In this document: positions 1 to 7,571 of the stretch, one piece after another | Position numbering within the stretch: the first letter of the stretch is position 1 | Layout: every line of letters starts with the position of its first letter | Source of the DNA: Clostridium sp. AM49-4BH | Lineage (GTDB): Bacteria; Bacillota; Clostridia; Lachnospirales; Lachnospiraceae | Reading direction: 5' to 3' | DNA length: 12,464 nucleotides | Assembly: GCF_003478335.1 (NCBI RefSeq) | Contig: NZ_QUFB01000065.1 | Location: 1 to 12,464, forward strand | Notes under the pieces: model-generated | What the model was told of the DNA's origin: nothing | The model's database searches: none | Seen by the model: the letters and a program-made list of their open reading frames with translations, nothing else | Made by a program: the position numbers and the translations under genes

Positions 1-7
1 TACGTCA

Positions 8-46
8 CGTTACTTAATGTCTCTGAAATACGAGACATAAGTAACG
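8..46. repeat. 15-bp hairpin with one bulge
   Basis: Bases 8-23 pair with 32-46 over 15 base pairs with a single bulged A (16 or 17) and an 8-base loop. No run of T follows the stem in either direction, so it is not a typical intrinsic terminator. Its stem motif GTTACTTA...ATGTC recurs in altered form at 296-308 (GTTACTTATTATG) and, inverted, at 243-253 (GACATAATAAG). Confidence 0.6.
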
Positions 47-244
47 ACGAGCGCAAAGTCCCTTTCAAAAATGATGATTACCTTGCTTCCGGGACTTCGA
101 GTTTCCGAAGGGCATGTAAATCAATCATCAGAGACAACAAAATCTAGAAATCACCAAAAACGTAAATGCGGCAAGGCAATTACTATAGTTCTCTGTCGGC
201 AGAAACCACGATGTTGTGGCTGCAAAATTCTTAGTATTCTTTGA

Positions 245-308
245 CATAATAAGCAATATGTGGTTTTGAAATAACTTCCGGTATGGGAAGTATGAGTTAC
301 TTATTATG
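245..308. repeat. Nested inverted repeat downstream of the export permease
   Basis: The outer arms CATAATAAG (245-253) and CTTATTATG (300-308) are exact complements. Inside them lie a second pair, ACTTCC (274-279) and GGAAGT (286-291), with a 6-base loop. Read on the minus strand, the structure starts about 40 bases after the permease stop codon and could act as a weak transcript end or RNA stabiliser. No clear T-tract follows it. Confidence 0.4.
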
Positions 309-347
309 TGGTCCTTGAACAAATTTTGGAGGTGTGAAGTGTGTGTT

Positions 348-1139
348 TTATATATATAGGATAAACTGATCTTGTCCTTTCGTAAAGATCCATGTTCCAA
401 ATAGCAGCATTAGGAAGGCATCAATGCATCCGTACAGCACCATATGCGGATCCGGAAATACTCCGTACAGAGTCAGGCATCGAAGCTGTGCAACATATGC
501 ATACATTGGATTGAGATGAACGACGAGCCAGTGCAGCTTATCCGGCAAATACTCTACCGGATAAAACATTGGCGTCAAATACATCCATGCTGTCGTTATC
601 GCATTATAAATATACTGGATGTCCCGGAAAAATACGTTTGCTGCGCTTAACAACATTCCCAGACCAATATTGAACACATATAACTGTGCTACTACAATAG
701 GGAACAGCAGCAGGTACCACGTAAAATGTCCTTTTGTAAATAACATAACGATCAGCAGCGCTCCAAAGGAAAAAATGCAGTCTATTAACCCACTGGTGAT
801 CTTAGAGACGGTAAATACATATTTCGGAAGATACGTCTTTTTAAGCAGTGCTGCATTCCCGGTAATTGCCCCAAGAGCCTGATGGGTAGATATATTCATA
901 AAATTAAATAACACTTGTCCGCTCATTAAATACACGGGATAATTCGGTATACTCTTCTGATGAAACATATGTGAAAACACGATTGCCATAATGACCATGA
1001 TAAACAATGGATTCAAAATACTCCATAAATACCCCAGCACGCTTCGACGATACTTGAGTTTCAGATCTCGGGAGATCAATTGTCCCATCAGATCTTTGTA
1101 TTTGATAAATCCCCGTATTCTTGCTATAAACAACCGCAT
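348..1139 (-). CDS. ABC-2 type polysaccharide/teichoic acid export permease
   Basis: This 263-residue integral membrane protein resembles the permease half of Wzm/TagG-type exporters, which move lipid-linked polysaccharide across the cytoplasmic membrane with a separate ATPase. The N-terminal cytoplasmic part carries the family's RDLKLKYRRSVLGYLWS-NPL motif (residues 24-44). Hydrophobic segments follow at about 36-58, 67-85, 110-134, 140-168, 180-198 and 233-252, giving the expected six. The motifs NVFFRDIQ (168-175) and TPMFYP (189-194) are also typical. The length is normal for the family. ATG 1139 is preceded by AGAGGAA at a good distance and lies 12 bases after the stop of the GlfT2-like gene, so it belongs to that operon. 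The ATPase partner (Wzt/TagH type) is not found within the 347 bases downstream. The transported glycan is unknown, but the neighbouring glycosyltransferases probably build it. Confidence 0.9.
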   Translation of the reverse strand: MRLFIARIRGFIKYKDLMGQLISRDLKLKYRRSVLGYLWSILNPLFIMVIMAIVFSHMFHQKSIPNYPVYLMSGQVLFNFMNISTHQALGAITGNAALLKKTYLPKYVFTVSKITSGLIDCIFSFGALLIVMLFTKGHFTWYLLLFPIVVAQLYVFNIGLGMLLSAANVFFRDIQYIYNAITTAWMYLTPMFYPVEYLPDKLHWLVVHLNPMYAYVAQLRCLTLYGVFPDPHMVLYGCIDAFLMLLFGTWIFTKGQDQFILYI

Positions 1140-1151
1140 GATAATTCCTCT

Positions 1152-2987
1152 CTAACCTATACTCAGGTATTTTTTCCAAAAATCACTGGAACAGAGTTCT
1201 GCGTTGTTTAACACATAGTCCTGAACCGTGTCCTCGTATTTTCTCTTTAGTTTCCAAGCAGCCTTTGCATAACGAAACAGCGTCACAAATGCCATACCTC
1301 TCTTACGCTTTACCGTAAATCCACTACCACTCTGCGGATCATAGTACAATACATTTTTGAGTCGATATAGATGTGTAGCATGACACCCCATTGGCAGTGC
1401 CGTCAACTCCTTCTTGCCAAATAACAGCCATCCATTCAAAGTCAGCTTATGTTTGAGCGAAAACGTGTACTTGCGGTACAGATCTTCCTTCCGCATCGGA
1501 TCTCTGCTTGCCTTCATTTCATAAAGCTTCTTGACTACATTTTTCGGATGGTAGCCCATCTCCATGATTTCCTCATGCACGAGGATCGGATCATGTGTCT
1601 TGAAATATTCCGGTCCCTCCAAGAAATCTTCTACCGCACGCAATGTCAGCAGCTGATCATCATACCGATATTTGAGCATCTGATGTACCAAATGGCGGAA
1701 CACACGCTTACACGTATCCTCTACCGGTCGACGTGGTTCATATAATGCATTCATGATCAAACTGTTACGCATATCATAGTACTCCATCGCAGACTGTTTG
1801 CGATTCTCAAAGGAATCATGCCATACCCCGATACCATTCATCGTCATGATCGGCCATCCCATCCTTCTTCCGTACTCTATATCATCAATATGTATAAAAA
1901 AGGGCAGTGGAAGTTCATTCTTTTTGTTTTCTAAAACCATTGCGCAATACCACCAACCATTATATTCTACATCTTTTTCCAACTCATTGACAATAAGATC
2001 TTCTTCACAAAGAAGATTAAATCCGTTTCTGCCGAATTCTACATGGTCAAACATCCATCTTTCGCCTTTGGCATGCTGAATATACGGATAATCCATTCGC
2101 ATCAGCGATCCACCAAGTATACTACAGCGGAAATTCGGTCGGATAAAAGAATATAGCATATACGTTCGATAAATGCTTTCCGGCTCCAAACGGATATCAT
2201 CATCCAAAAACAATATATGTGTCCATTCTTTATTAGGATCCTCAAGCGCCTCCAACAGACACCGCACAAAGCCACCGGTCCCTCCGACATTCTTATTTTT
2301 CATAACTTTGACACCACGGTCTGGATAATCACTTTCTGTCAGCGTACCCCCATTGTCCGCAACAAATACACCTATGTTATCCGCTAAAATACTCTGTTCA
2401 AAAAATGTGGTATAGATCTGTTGAAGGATCGTGCGCACACTTTCCTCCCGATGATATGTACATATTCCAATGGCAAGATTGACCGGTTTGGCCTCATAGC
2501 ATGTTCTTGCCACAACCTGTCCACCGTACAATTCACAATCTGATTCCGCATCAATTACAATAAATATATTATTATCCAGTGCATCAGCCATAAAACCAAA
2601 TTCATATAATCTGGTTTCATCGGAAATCGTACGTTTCATCCCCAATAATTTACGATCTACCCCCTCTTCCTCATCAAAACCGGTCTCCCACAAATAAATC
2701 TTTGCCGATCCACGCAATAAAATCTGGAATGTATAAGTGTGAATATCCGCATATTTATTCCATTTTCCAGCCGGAAAGATATTAAAAAAGGAACACGTCG
2801 ACAACGAACAATCGGCCGGTATCCTAACTTTTCCATGTCTGCATTCCGGCTGCTGTCTGGTCCAGCGAAAATAGATCTGGGCGTAATTAGAATCCATGTC
2901 CTCATTATCCGGGAATATAAAATGATGAATAACCGTTTTTTTTCTGTCTAACGTTTTACCCTGTATCTCCTCGATCTTACTTGCCAT
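1152..2987 (-). CDS. GlfT2-like galactofuranosyltransferase (GT2 family)
   Basis: A 611-residue glycosyltransferase resembling GlfT2, which polymerises galactofuranose from UDP-Galf in mycobacteria; related proteins occur in Firmicutes surface-glycan loci. Residues 1 to about 170 form an N-terminal accessory domain like the GlfT2 beta-barrel. The GT-A core starts at about 172 with GICTYHRE and continues with VADNGG, a GTGG segment (236-239) and the metal-binding triplet DDD (262-264) in LFLDDDI. It ends with HIDD (366-369, candidate catalytic acid) and GVWHD (His390, candidate metal ligand). The C-terminal 200 residues are basic and largely helical. A GTG at 3002 also lies in frame, but its bases form the ribosome binding site (GAGGAGAGGA) of ATG 2987, so 2987 is chosen. 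The gene lies between the GT2 gene (45-base gap) and the exporter permease (12-base gap). The exact sugar donor is inferred; no UDP-galactopyranose mutase gene is in the window. Confidence 0.85.
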   Translation of the reverse strand: MASKIEEIQGKTLDRKKTVIHHFIFPDNEDMDSNYAQIYFRWTRQQPECRHGKVRIPADCSLSTCSFFNIFPAGKWNKYADIHTYTFQILLRGSAKIYLWETGFDEEEGVDRKLLGMKRTISDETRLYEFGFMADALDNNIFIVIDAESDCELYGGQVVARTCYEAKPVNLAIGICTYHREESVRTILQQIYTTFFEQSILADNIGVFVADNGGTLTESDYPDRGVKVMKNKNVGGTGGFVRCLLEALEDPNKEWTHILFLDDDIRLEPESIYRTYMLYSFIRPNFRCSILGGSLMRMDYPYIQHAKGERWMFDHVEFGRNGFNLLCEEDLIVNELEKDVEYNGWWYCAMVLENKKNELPLPFFIHIDDIEYGRRMGWPIMTMNGIGVWHDSFENRKQSAMEYYDMRNSLIMNALYEPRRPVEDTCKRVFRHLVHQMLKYRYDDQLLTLRAVEDFLEGPEYFKTHDPILVHEEIMEMGYHPKNVVKKLYEMKASRDPMRKEDLYRKYTFSLKHKLTLNGWLLFGKKELTALPMGCHATHLYRLKNVLYYDPQSGSGFTVKRKRGMAFVTLFRYAKAAWKLKRKYEDTVQDYVLNNAELCSSDFWKKYLSIG

Positions 2988-3032
2988 ATGTCCTCTCCTC
3001 ACTGTATTTTGGTAACTCTAACATGATGTGAC

Positions 3033-4052
3033 TTATCTATAGTGCAATGTGTGTTGCAGTCTCAACAAGAAACTTGCTGCAGGATAGATCCTATAGTTTG
3101 TGCGATATAATAATTTTACTGCACGGTTGTTGCAGGCATGAAATATTTCGGGATTGTTCGCTTCGATTGTGTCTACAAGCTGTTTGATCTTCATTTTCCA
3201 GCGGCGGCTTGATCGAAAACTCAAATAAATTTTAACTTGACTTGTCATTAATTTTGCTGCCCCTTTGGCAAGATACGCTCTTTTCGCCAAACTACTTTTG
3301 TCTTCCTGTTCATATAAACGAATAATGCTTTGTAGTACCTTTTCATGCTGCAAATAATTCTTCTGCATACTCTCTAAATTCATACTCTGACCATCTGTTC
3401 CCAGTCGATATTGATATACTATCCCCGGCAAAAATACAACTGTCTCGATATAAGGCACCGGTCTCAAAACATACTGTGCATCTACATAAAAACAATGCTC
3501 ATCCAACTGAATATTGTGCGACTGCAGCAAGGCGGTTCGAATCGTCACTGCATGCATATTAAGATAAACCTTATCTGCTATTTCATCAAAGGAATAGATA
3601 TGTTGATATTGCTTCTGTGCGAAATCAGTCTTGATCCGGCGTATTTCCTTTCCATCACGATGACGTACCCAACAATAATCTGTCACGACAACATCTGATC
3701 TTTCTCTATTATCCATCAAATAGCATACAACTGTCAAGAGTTCTTTTGTATCTACCCAATCATCTCCATCTACTGTCTTGAAATATTCTCCCTGTGCCAG
3801 TGCCAGCGCATGATTGACCGCGGCACCATAACCACCATTTTCCTGCGAAACAAGACGAAAAGACTCTGGAAATCTGTTGATATATTTTTTCACTATGTGT
3901 GCCGTAGCATCCGTAGATCCATCGTCGATCACCACAATATCCAATGCCGGAAGGAGTTTCTCATCCACAAAAGAATCCAAACATTGTGCAATGTATGGCG
4001 CGACATTGTATGCCGCAACCGCAATGGTCAATACTTTTGCTGTATGTGCCAT
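3033..4052 (-). CDS. Family 2 glycosyltransferase (GT-A fold)
   Basis: A 339-residue inverting glycosyltransferase of the GT2 family, acting at the cytoplasmic face of the membrane and transferring a sugar from a nucleotide donor. It has the N-terminal strand LTIAVAAYN (8-16), the nucleotide-binding DDGSTD (43-48), ENGGYGAAVN (71-80) and the metal-binding DGDD (95-98). The C-terminal third is basic and probably contacts the membrane or acceptor. No clear membrane helix is seen. The frame stays open upstream to 4163, but ATG 4052 is chosen: it overlaps the stop of the GT4 gene as TGATG and is preceded by AGGAAGGAGAAGG, a classic translational-coupling arrangement. Donor and acceptor cannot be read from the sequence. 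Proteins of this layout are often annotated as capsule or teichoic acid glycosyltransferases. Confidence 0.88.
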   Translation of the reverse strand: MAHTAKVLTIAVAAYNVAPYIAQCLDSFVDEKLLPALDIVVIDDGSTDATAHIVKKYINRFPESFRLVSQENGGYGAAVNHALALAQGEYFKTVDGDDWVDTKELLTVVCYLMDNRERSDVVVTDYCWVRHRDGKEIRRIKTDFAQKQYQHIYSFDEIADKVYLNMHAVTIRTALLQSHNIQLDEHCFYVDAQYVLRPVPYIETVVFLPGIVYQYRLGTDGQSMNLESMQKNYLQHEKVLQSIIRLYEQEDKSSLAKRAYLAKGAAKLMTSQVKIYLSFRSSRRWKMKIKQLVDTIEANNPEIFHACNNRAVKLLYRTNYRIYPAASFLLRLQHTLHYR

Positions 4053-5224
4053 CAACGCCTTCTCCTTCCTGCATTGTCTTCCTGCAGCACTTCTTGATAC
4101 AGTGCTCTCATTTGTTGATCCACCACTTGTGTAGAAAATTGTTTCACACGCTTTTTGTTCCACTCTCCCATCAAGTTTCTGCGCACATCACGTGGAACTG
4201 CACTTTCTGCATCTTTTTCCGTAAACATGCGGCGAATCTTAACCGCATAATCTTCCGGATCAAATCCCTGTACCAAATAACCGCCTTTGGTATGCTCGAT
4301 CAGATCATTCACTCCGCGGATATCCGATGCGATCACCGGCAGCCCTGCGGCCATTGCTTCCATCACCGCTACCGGAAGCCCCTCCTGATAGGAAGGCAGT
4401 ACAAAACAGTCTGCACGGGCAAGCCATTCTGAAATATTCTCCTGATATCCTGCCAGAAAGACCCGGTGCTCCAACCCTAGCTCTAGGATACGCTGCTGTA
4501 ACATTTTCTGCTTGTCACCGGTTCCACAAATAACATATCTCAGATCCAGATCACGAAGCAATGCCATTGCCTCTATCATAAGCTGATGATTTTTACGTGC
4601 AGACAACTCCCCTACACTTAATAACATCTTCGGCGTCGTTTCCCGCATTACTCTGGCATTCGGAGCAGTTTCTTCAGGCAGCGGCACACCGACACCGGGC
4701 ACATATACCACGCATCCGCGCACCGGAAATGACTGAACTCTATCATAATCTTCGTGATTGATGACGATCAGCCGATCCGTATAACGTGCCAAAAAGTACT
4801 CCACCGGATAATACAGCCAATTGCGAAGCGGCGCTCCTGTATAGAAATGCAGACCATGTGCCGTATATAATACCGGCACATGACGTCCGGTCTGTCGATA
4901 TACCTTCTGCGCTGCCAAGCGGCCTACAACTCCACTCATCGGCATATGACAGTGAATCATTGCAAACTCTTCTTCCATAAGAAGCTTTACCAATTGCAGA
5001 TAGCTTTTCTTCACTTGACGTGAAAACGGTGACTTGACAAAATCGATCTGATGCCTTATCACTCCGGTCCCGTCCAATCTGTGATTATCTTTGCCATACA
5101 CTACATTATTAAAATCGGATGCATAATGTACCTCATATCCCATATCCTGTAGTATACGCACATGTTTCATTTCATGCTGCGGTATGAAACCACTCACCCT
5201 CGTTACCAATAATACTTTCTTCAT
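4052..5224 (-). CDS. Family 4 glycosyltransferase (GT-B fold)
   Basis: A 390-residue retaining glycosyltransferase of the GT4 group. The N-terminal Rossmann half begins MKKVLLVTRVSGF and contains CHMPMSG (92-98) and TAHGLHFYTG (121-130), typical of the EpsD/EpsF-like exopolysaccharide subgroup. The C-terminal donor half has LSVGELSARKNH (202-213) with the phosphate-contacting Arg/Lys pair (210-211), and the E-x7-E motif at Glu281 and Glu289 in EGLPVAVME. The protein ends in four arginines. ATG 5224 is chosen because the conserved N-terminus begins there, although the frame is open to 5374 inside the ATPase gene. The ribosome binding site is weak, and the start lies only 7 bases after the ATPase stop, so translation probably depends on coupling to that gene. 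It probably acts early in building the glycan of this locus; its specificity is unknown. Confidence 0.87.
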   Translation of the reverse strand: MKKVLLVTRVSGFIPQHEMKHVRILQDMGYEVHYASDFNNVVYGKDNHRLDGTGVIRHQIDFVKSPFSRQVKKSYLQLVKLLMEEEFAMIHCHMPMSGVVGRLAAQKVYRQTGRHVPVLYTAHGLHFYTGAPLRNWLYYPVEYFLARYTDRLIVINHEDYDRVQSFPVRGCVVYVPGVGVPLPEETAPNARVMRETTPKMLLSVGELSARKNHQLMIEAMALLRDLDLRYVICGTGDKQKMLQQRILELGLEHRVFLAGYQENISEWLARADCFVLPSYQEGLPVAVMEAMAAGLPVIASDIRGVNDLIEHTKGGYLVQGFDPEDYAVKIRRMFTEKDAESAVPRDVRRNLMGEWNKKRVKQFSTQVVDQQMRALYQEVLQEDNAGRRRR

Positions 5225-5231
5225 AAGACAA

Positions 5232-5984
5232 TTATAATATTTTGGATAAAAACTCCTGTAATCTCGCATTTTTAGGATGATCAAACAGCTCTTCCGGTGT
5301 TTCATCTTCCTGAATAGTACCATCATTAATAAAGAGGACACGACTTGCCACTTCTCTCGCAAAACCCATCTCATGCGTTACTACAACCATCGTCATTCCC
5401 TCTGCAGCGAGCTCCTTCATTAAAGCAAGTACCTCACCTACCATCTCAGGATCCAAAGCTGACGTCGGCTCATCAAACAACATGACATCCGGATTCATAG
5501 CAAGTGCACGCACAATGGCAACACGCTGTTTCTGCCCGCCGGACAGCTGCGACGGATAGCTGTCCGCTTTATCGGACAGACCTATGCGTGTCAACAGCTC
5601 CAAGGCCTTCTTTTCGGCATCTTCTTTGCTCATCTTCTTCCGCTTTACCGGTGCTAGCATAATATTTTCTTTGATCGTCATATTCGGAAACAGATTAAAC
5701 TGCTGGAATACCATTCCGATCTTTTCTCTCATGACATCAATATCAACAGATGCATCCGTAATATCCGTTCCCTCAAAGGAAATAATACCATCTGTCGGTA
5801 CTTCTAACAGATTTAATGACCGCAGAAAGGTTGATTTACCACAACCGGATGGGCCAATGATCGCAATCACTTCACCTTTGCAGATCTGAATATCAATCCC
5901 CTTTAAAACCTGGTGTTCTCCAAAGGCTTTATGCAAATCATGTACATCGATCAAAACATTATCTTTTTCTATTTTATTACTCAT
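5232..5984 (-). CDS. Polar amino acid ABC transporter ATPase (GlnQ/HisP-like)
   Basis: The 250-residue ATP-hydrolysing subunit of a polar amino acid importer. All nucleotide-binding motifs are intact: Walker [10 protein letters not shown] (44-52), Q-loop Gln94 in FQQFNLFP, signature LSGGQ (147-151), Walker B VMLFDE (167-172), the D-loop SALD and the switch His204. The sequence after the signature, [15 protein letters not shown], is typical of GlnQ-type proteins. An upstream in-frame ATG at 6008 overlaps the stop of the ancestral permease frame (TAATG). ATG 5984 is preferred because GGGGAG lies about 8 bases before it and no such site precedes 6008. Its partner is the binding-protein/permease fusion directly upstream. 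Family knowledge points to glutamine, glutamate, histidine, arginine or cystine as substrate; the sequence does not decide between them. Confidence 0.94.
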   Translation of the reverse strand: MSNKIEKDNVLIDVHDLHKAFGEHQVLKGIDIQICKGEVIAIIGPSGCGKSTFLRSLNLLEVPTDGIISFEGTDITDASVDIDVMREKIGMVFQQFNLFPNMTIKENIMLAPVKRKKMSKEDAEKKALELLTRIGLSDKADSYPSQLSGGQKQRVAIVRALAMNPDVMLFDEPTSALDPEMVGEVLALMKELAAEGMTMVVVTHEMGFAREVASRVLFINDGTIQEDETPEELFDHPKNARLQEFLSKIL

Positions 5985-6007
5985 ATTTATTCTCCCCTGT
6001 TGCTGCA

Positions 6008-6105
6008 TTAACGTTCGCTGTTTCGTAATTTACGTTCCAACTTATTGACACCGGCCGACAGGATCATTACTGTCACAAGATAGACAATAGCTACGGCAAA
6101 TAGTG
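6008..6105 (-). pseudogene. Out-of-frame C-terminal end of the permease
   Basis: After codon 481 of the fusion gene (ATG at 6106-6108) the natural reading would be ATG CCA CTA TTT GCC, but the sequence has ATG CA CTA TTT GCC. In the shifted frame, 31 codons (6103-6011) encode LFAVAIVYLVTVMILSAGV followed by [12 protein letters not shown] and a TAA at 6008-6010. This is exactly the last transmembrane helix and charged tail expected for an amino acid ABC permease. The restored protein would have 513 residues. The restored stop overlaps an ATG (TAATG), the organisation expected of an intact operon. The break is either a sequencing or assembly error or a real recent mutation. Confidence 0.85.
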
Positions 6106-7548
6106 CATATATGCTTCATACGTAATACTACGGACAATATCTCCACCCTTCGTCAGATCCATCATACCAATATATCCACTGATAGAAGTCTCCTTGATCA
6201 GTACGATAAACTCGTTACCAAGTGCCGGCAAAATATTCTTAAATGCCTGTGGAATAATGACACTGCGCATTGTCTGCCAATAGTTTAAACCAAGGCTTCG
6301 TCCCGCTTCAAACTGTCCCTGATCGACGGACATAATACCGGAACGCATAACCTCTGAAACGTATGCTGCAGAGTTCAATCCAAATCCAATGATCGCCACT
6401 ACTATCTTGTTTTGTACCGAAGTCAAAATAACGTAATAAATGATCATCAACTGTACAACAGCAGGCGTCCCTCGCATTACTGTGATATAGATCCTGCACA
6501 GCGCATTCAATATTGGCCAAGAACCGTTACGATCATGGCTGGTACGGATCAGGGAAATGATCAGACCAAATACAATACCAATAATGATCGCAAAGAACGT
6601 GATAACCAGTGTATTGCCAAAACCTTTTAACAAATATTCATAACGATGTTCTTTGACAAAGTTATTATAAAATGCCTCTCGGAAAGTCTGTTTCTTCATA
6701 ACCGACTTAGTTCCTTTTACGATAACAACCTGTTTGGCTGTTGTATATTTGTTGGTGAAATCAATATTTTTAAGACGATCCTCTGTCACAGTCATTCCGG
6801 CGGCACCTACATCTACTTTACCGGAAGTAACAGCCGTAATGATCGAATCAAAATCCATGTTCTGAATCTCTAGGTCCATACCAAGGCGATCACATACTGC
6901 CTGCATCATATCCGCATCAATACCAACAATTTTTCCCTTATCATAGTATTCATATGGTGGAAATTCTGCATTAGTCGCCATCGTCAATTTTTTCTTTTTC
7001 GGATTTTTTGGATCTGCCTGATAACGATCTTTGCCGGCATTCACACCGATATAGTAATCATTGATCTTCTGCATCGTGCCATCTTTTGTGATCTCGTCCA
7101 ACGCCTGATTGATCTGCTCGCGCAGCGTATCATTTCCTTTGGCAACACATACTGCATAGTCCTCATTTGCGAACTCATCTTTTAAGATCTTTAATTCCGG
7201 ATTCTTTTCACAATAAGCTTTTGCCGGCTGCTCATCAATAATAACAGAATCGATTTTGCCAACTTTCAGTGCCTGAATGGCATCGGCTCCTTTGTTGTAA
7301 CGCTCTACCTCGGTACCTTTATTTTCCTTGGCATAATCCGTTGAATAGATATCTCCCGTTGTACCAATCTGTACACCAATCTTACGGCCCGCAAGATCAT
7401 CTACCGATTTTACTTTCTGTACGGCATTCTTTTCTGCCATCTTTTGTTCATGGATCCGTTTGAACTGCACCGCACCAACAGCAGCTGCTACCAGCACAAA
7501 CAAAATTATTACTTCCCATATGATCTGTTTCTTTCTTTTTGTTCTCAT
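6091..7548 (-). CDS. Amino acid ABC transporter: permuted substrate-binding domain fused to permease, C-terminus frameshifted
   Basis: As written, 485 residues. It imports a polar amino acid together with the ATPase encoded next. The order is: membrane anchor (about 9-27), substrate-binding region (47-280), linker, and permease domain (about 305 onward) with the EAA loop EAGRSLGL (414-421). The binding region is unusual. The half that normally comes second (SVDDLAGRKIGVQIGTTGD, 48-66, to DGTMQKINDYYIG, 156-168) precedes the half that normally comes first (KLTMATNAEFPPYEYY, 187-202, through GMTVTEDR, 251-258, to VVIVKGT, 274-280). This is a circular permutation, joined by a lysine-rich linker (173-186). 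The start ATG 7548 has GAGGA close upstream and lies 23 bases after the HAD gene. The frame ends early at TAG 6091-6093 because one C appears to be missing near 6105, which removes the last membrane helix. Without that error the product would be 513 residues. Confidence 0.9.
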   Translation of the reverse strand: MRTKRKKQIIWEVIILFVLVAAAVGAVQFKRIHEQKMAEKNAVQKVKSVDDLAGRKIGVQIGTTGDIYSTDYAKENKGTEVERYNKGADAIQALKVGKIDSVIIDEQPAKAYCEKNPELKILKDEFANEDYAVCVAKGNDTLREQINQALDEITKDGTMQKINDYYIGVNAGKDRYQADPKNPKKKKLTMATNAEFPPYEYYDKGKIVGIDADMMQAVCDRLGMDLEIQNMDFDSIITAVTSGKVDVGAAGMTVTEDRLKNIDFTNKYTTAKQVVIVKGTKSVMKKQTFREAFYNNFVKEHRYEYLLKGFGNTLVITFFAIIIGIVFGLIISLIRTSHDRNGSWPILNALCRIYITVMRGTPAVVQLMIIYYVILTSVQNKIVVAIIGFGLNSAAYVSEVMRSGIMSVDQGQFEAGRSLGLNYWQTMRSVIIPQAFKNILPALGNEFIVLIKETSISGYIGMMDLTKGGDIVRSITYEAYMHYLP

Positions 7549-7571
7549 CTTTTCCTCTTTTCCAATCCTTT

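Larger units (their letters stand above)
1..347. other. Non-coding stretch rich in inverted repeats
   Basis: No convincing gene is seen here on either strand. The only longer reading frame (minus, 128-400) overlaps the end of the export permease gene, has no ribosome binding site and looks like no protein family I know. The stretch holds many complementary segments: a near-perfect hairpin at 8-46, AAGTCCC (56-62) with GGGACTT (91-97), TGATGATT (72-79) with AATCATCA (123-130), a 10-base pairing with one mismatch between 77-86 and 171-180, CAGAGA (129-134) with TCTCTG (190-195), and a nested hairpin at 245-308. Some of these exclude each other. The stretch lies directly downstream of the exporter permease, where a partner ATPase gene would often start. 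It could be the 5' leader of a minus-strand gene beyond the window, a small structured RNA or a decayed mobile element. None of these is proven. Confidence 0.4.

Noticed and set aside
8..46. Hairpin as an intrinsic terminator
   Set aside because: No T-tract follows the stem on either strand.
128..400. 90-residue minus-strand reading frame beyond the export permease
   Set aside because: It overlaps the permease gene end, has no ribosome binding site and shows no recognisable domain or sensible composition.
3944..4432. 162-residue plus-strand reading frame
   Set aside because: It is antisense to the junction of two well-supported glycosyltransferase genes and resembles no protein family.
6091..6115. 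Programmed ribosomal frameshift as the explanation for the split permease
   Set aside because: There is no slippery heptamer or homopolymer at the junction (ATGCACTATTTG) and no obvious stimulating hairpin. A simple one-base loss explains the two frames better.
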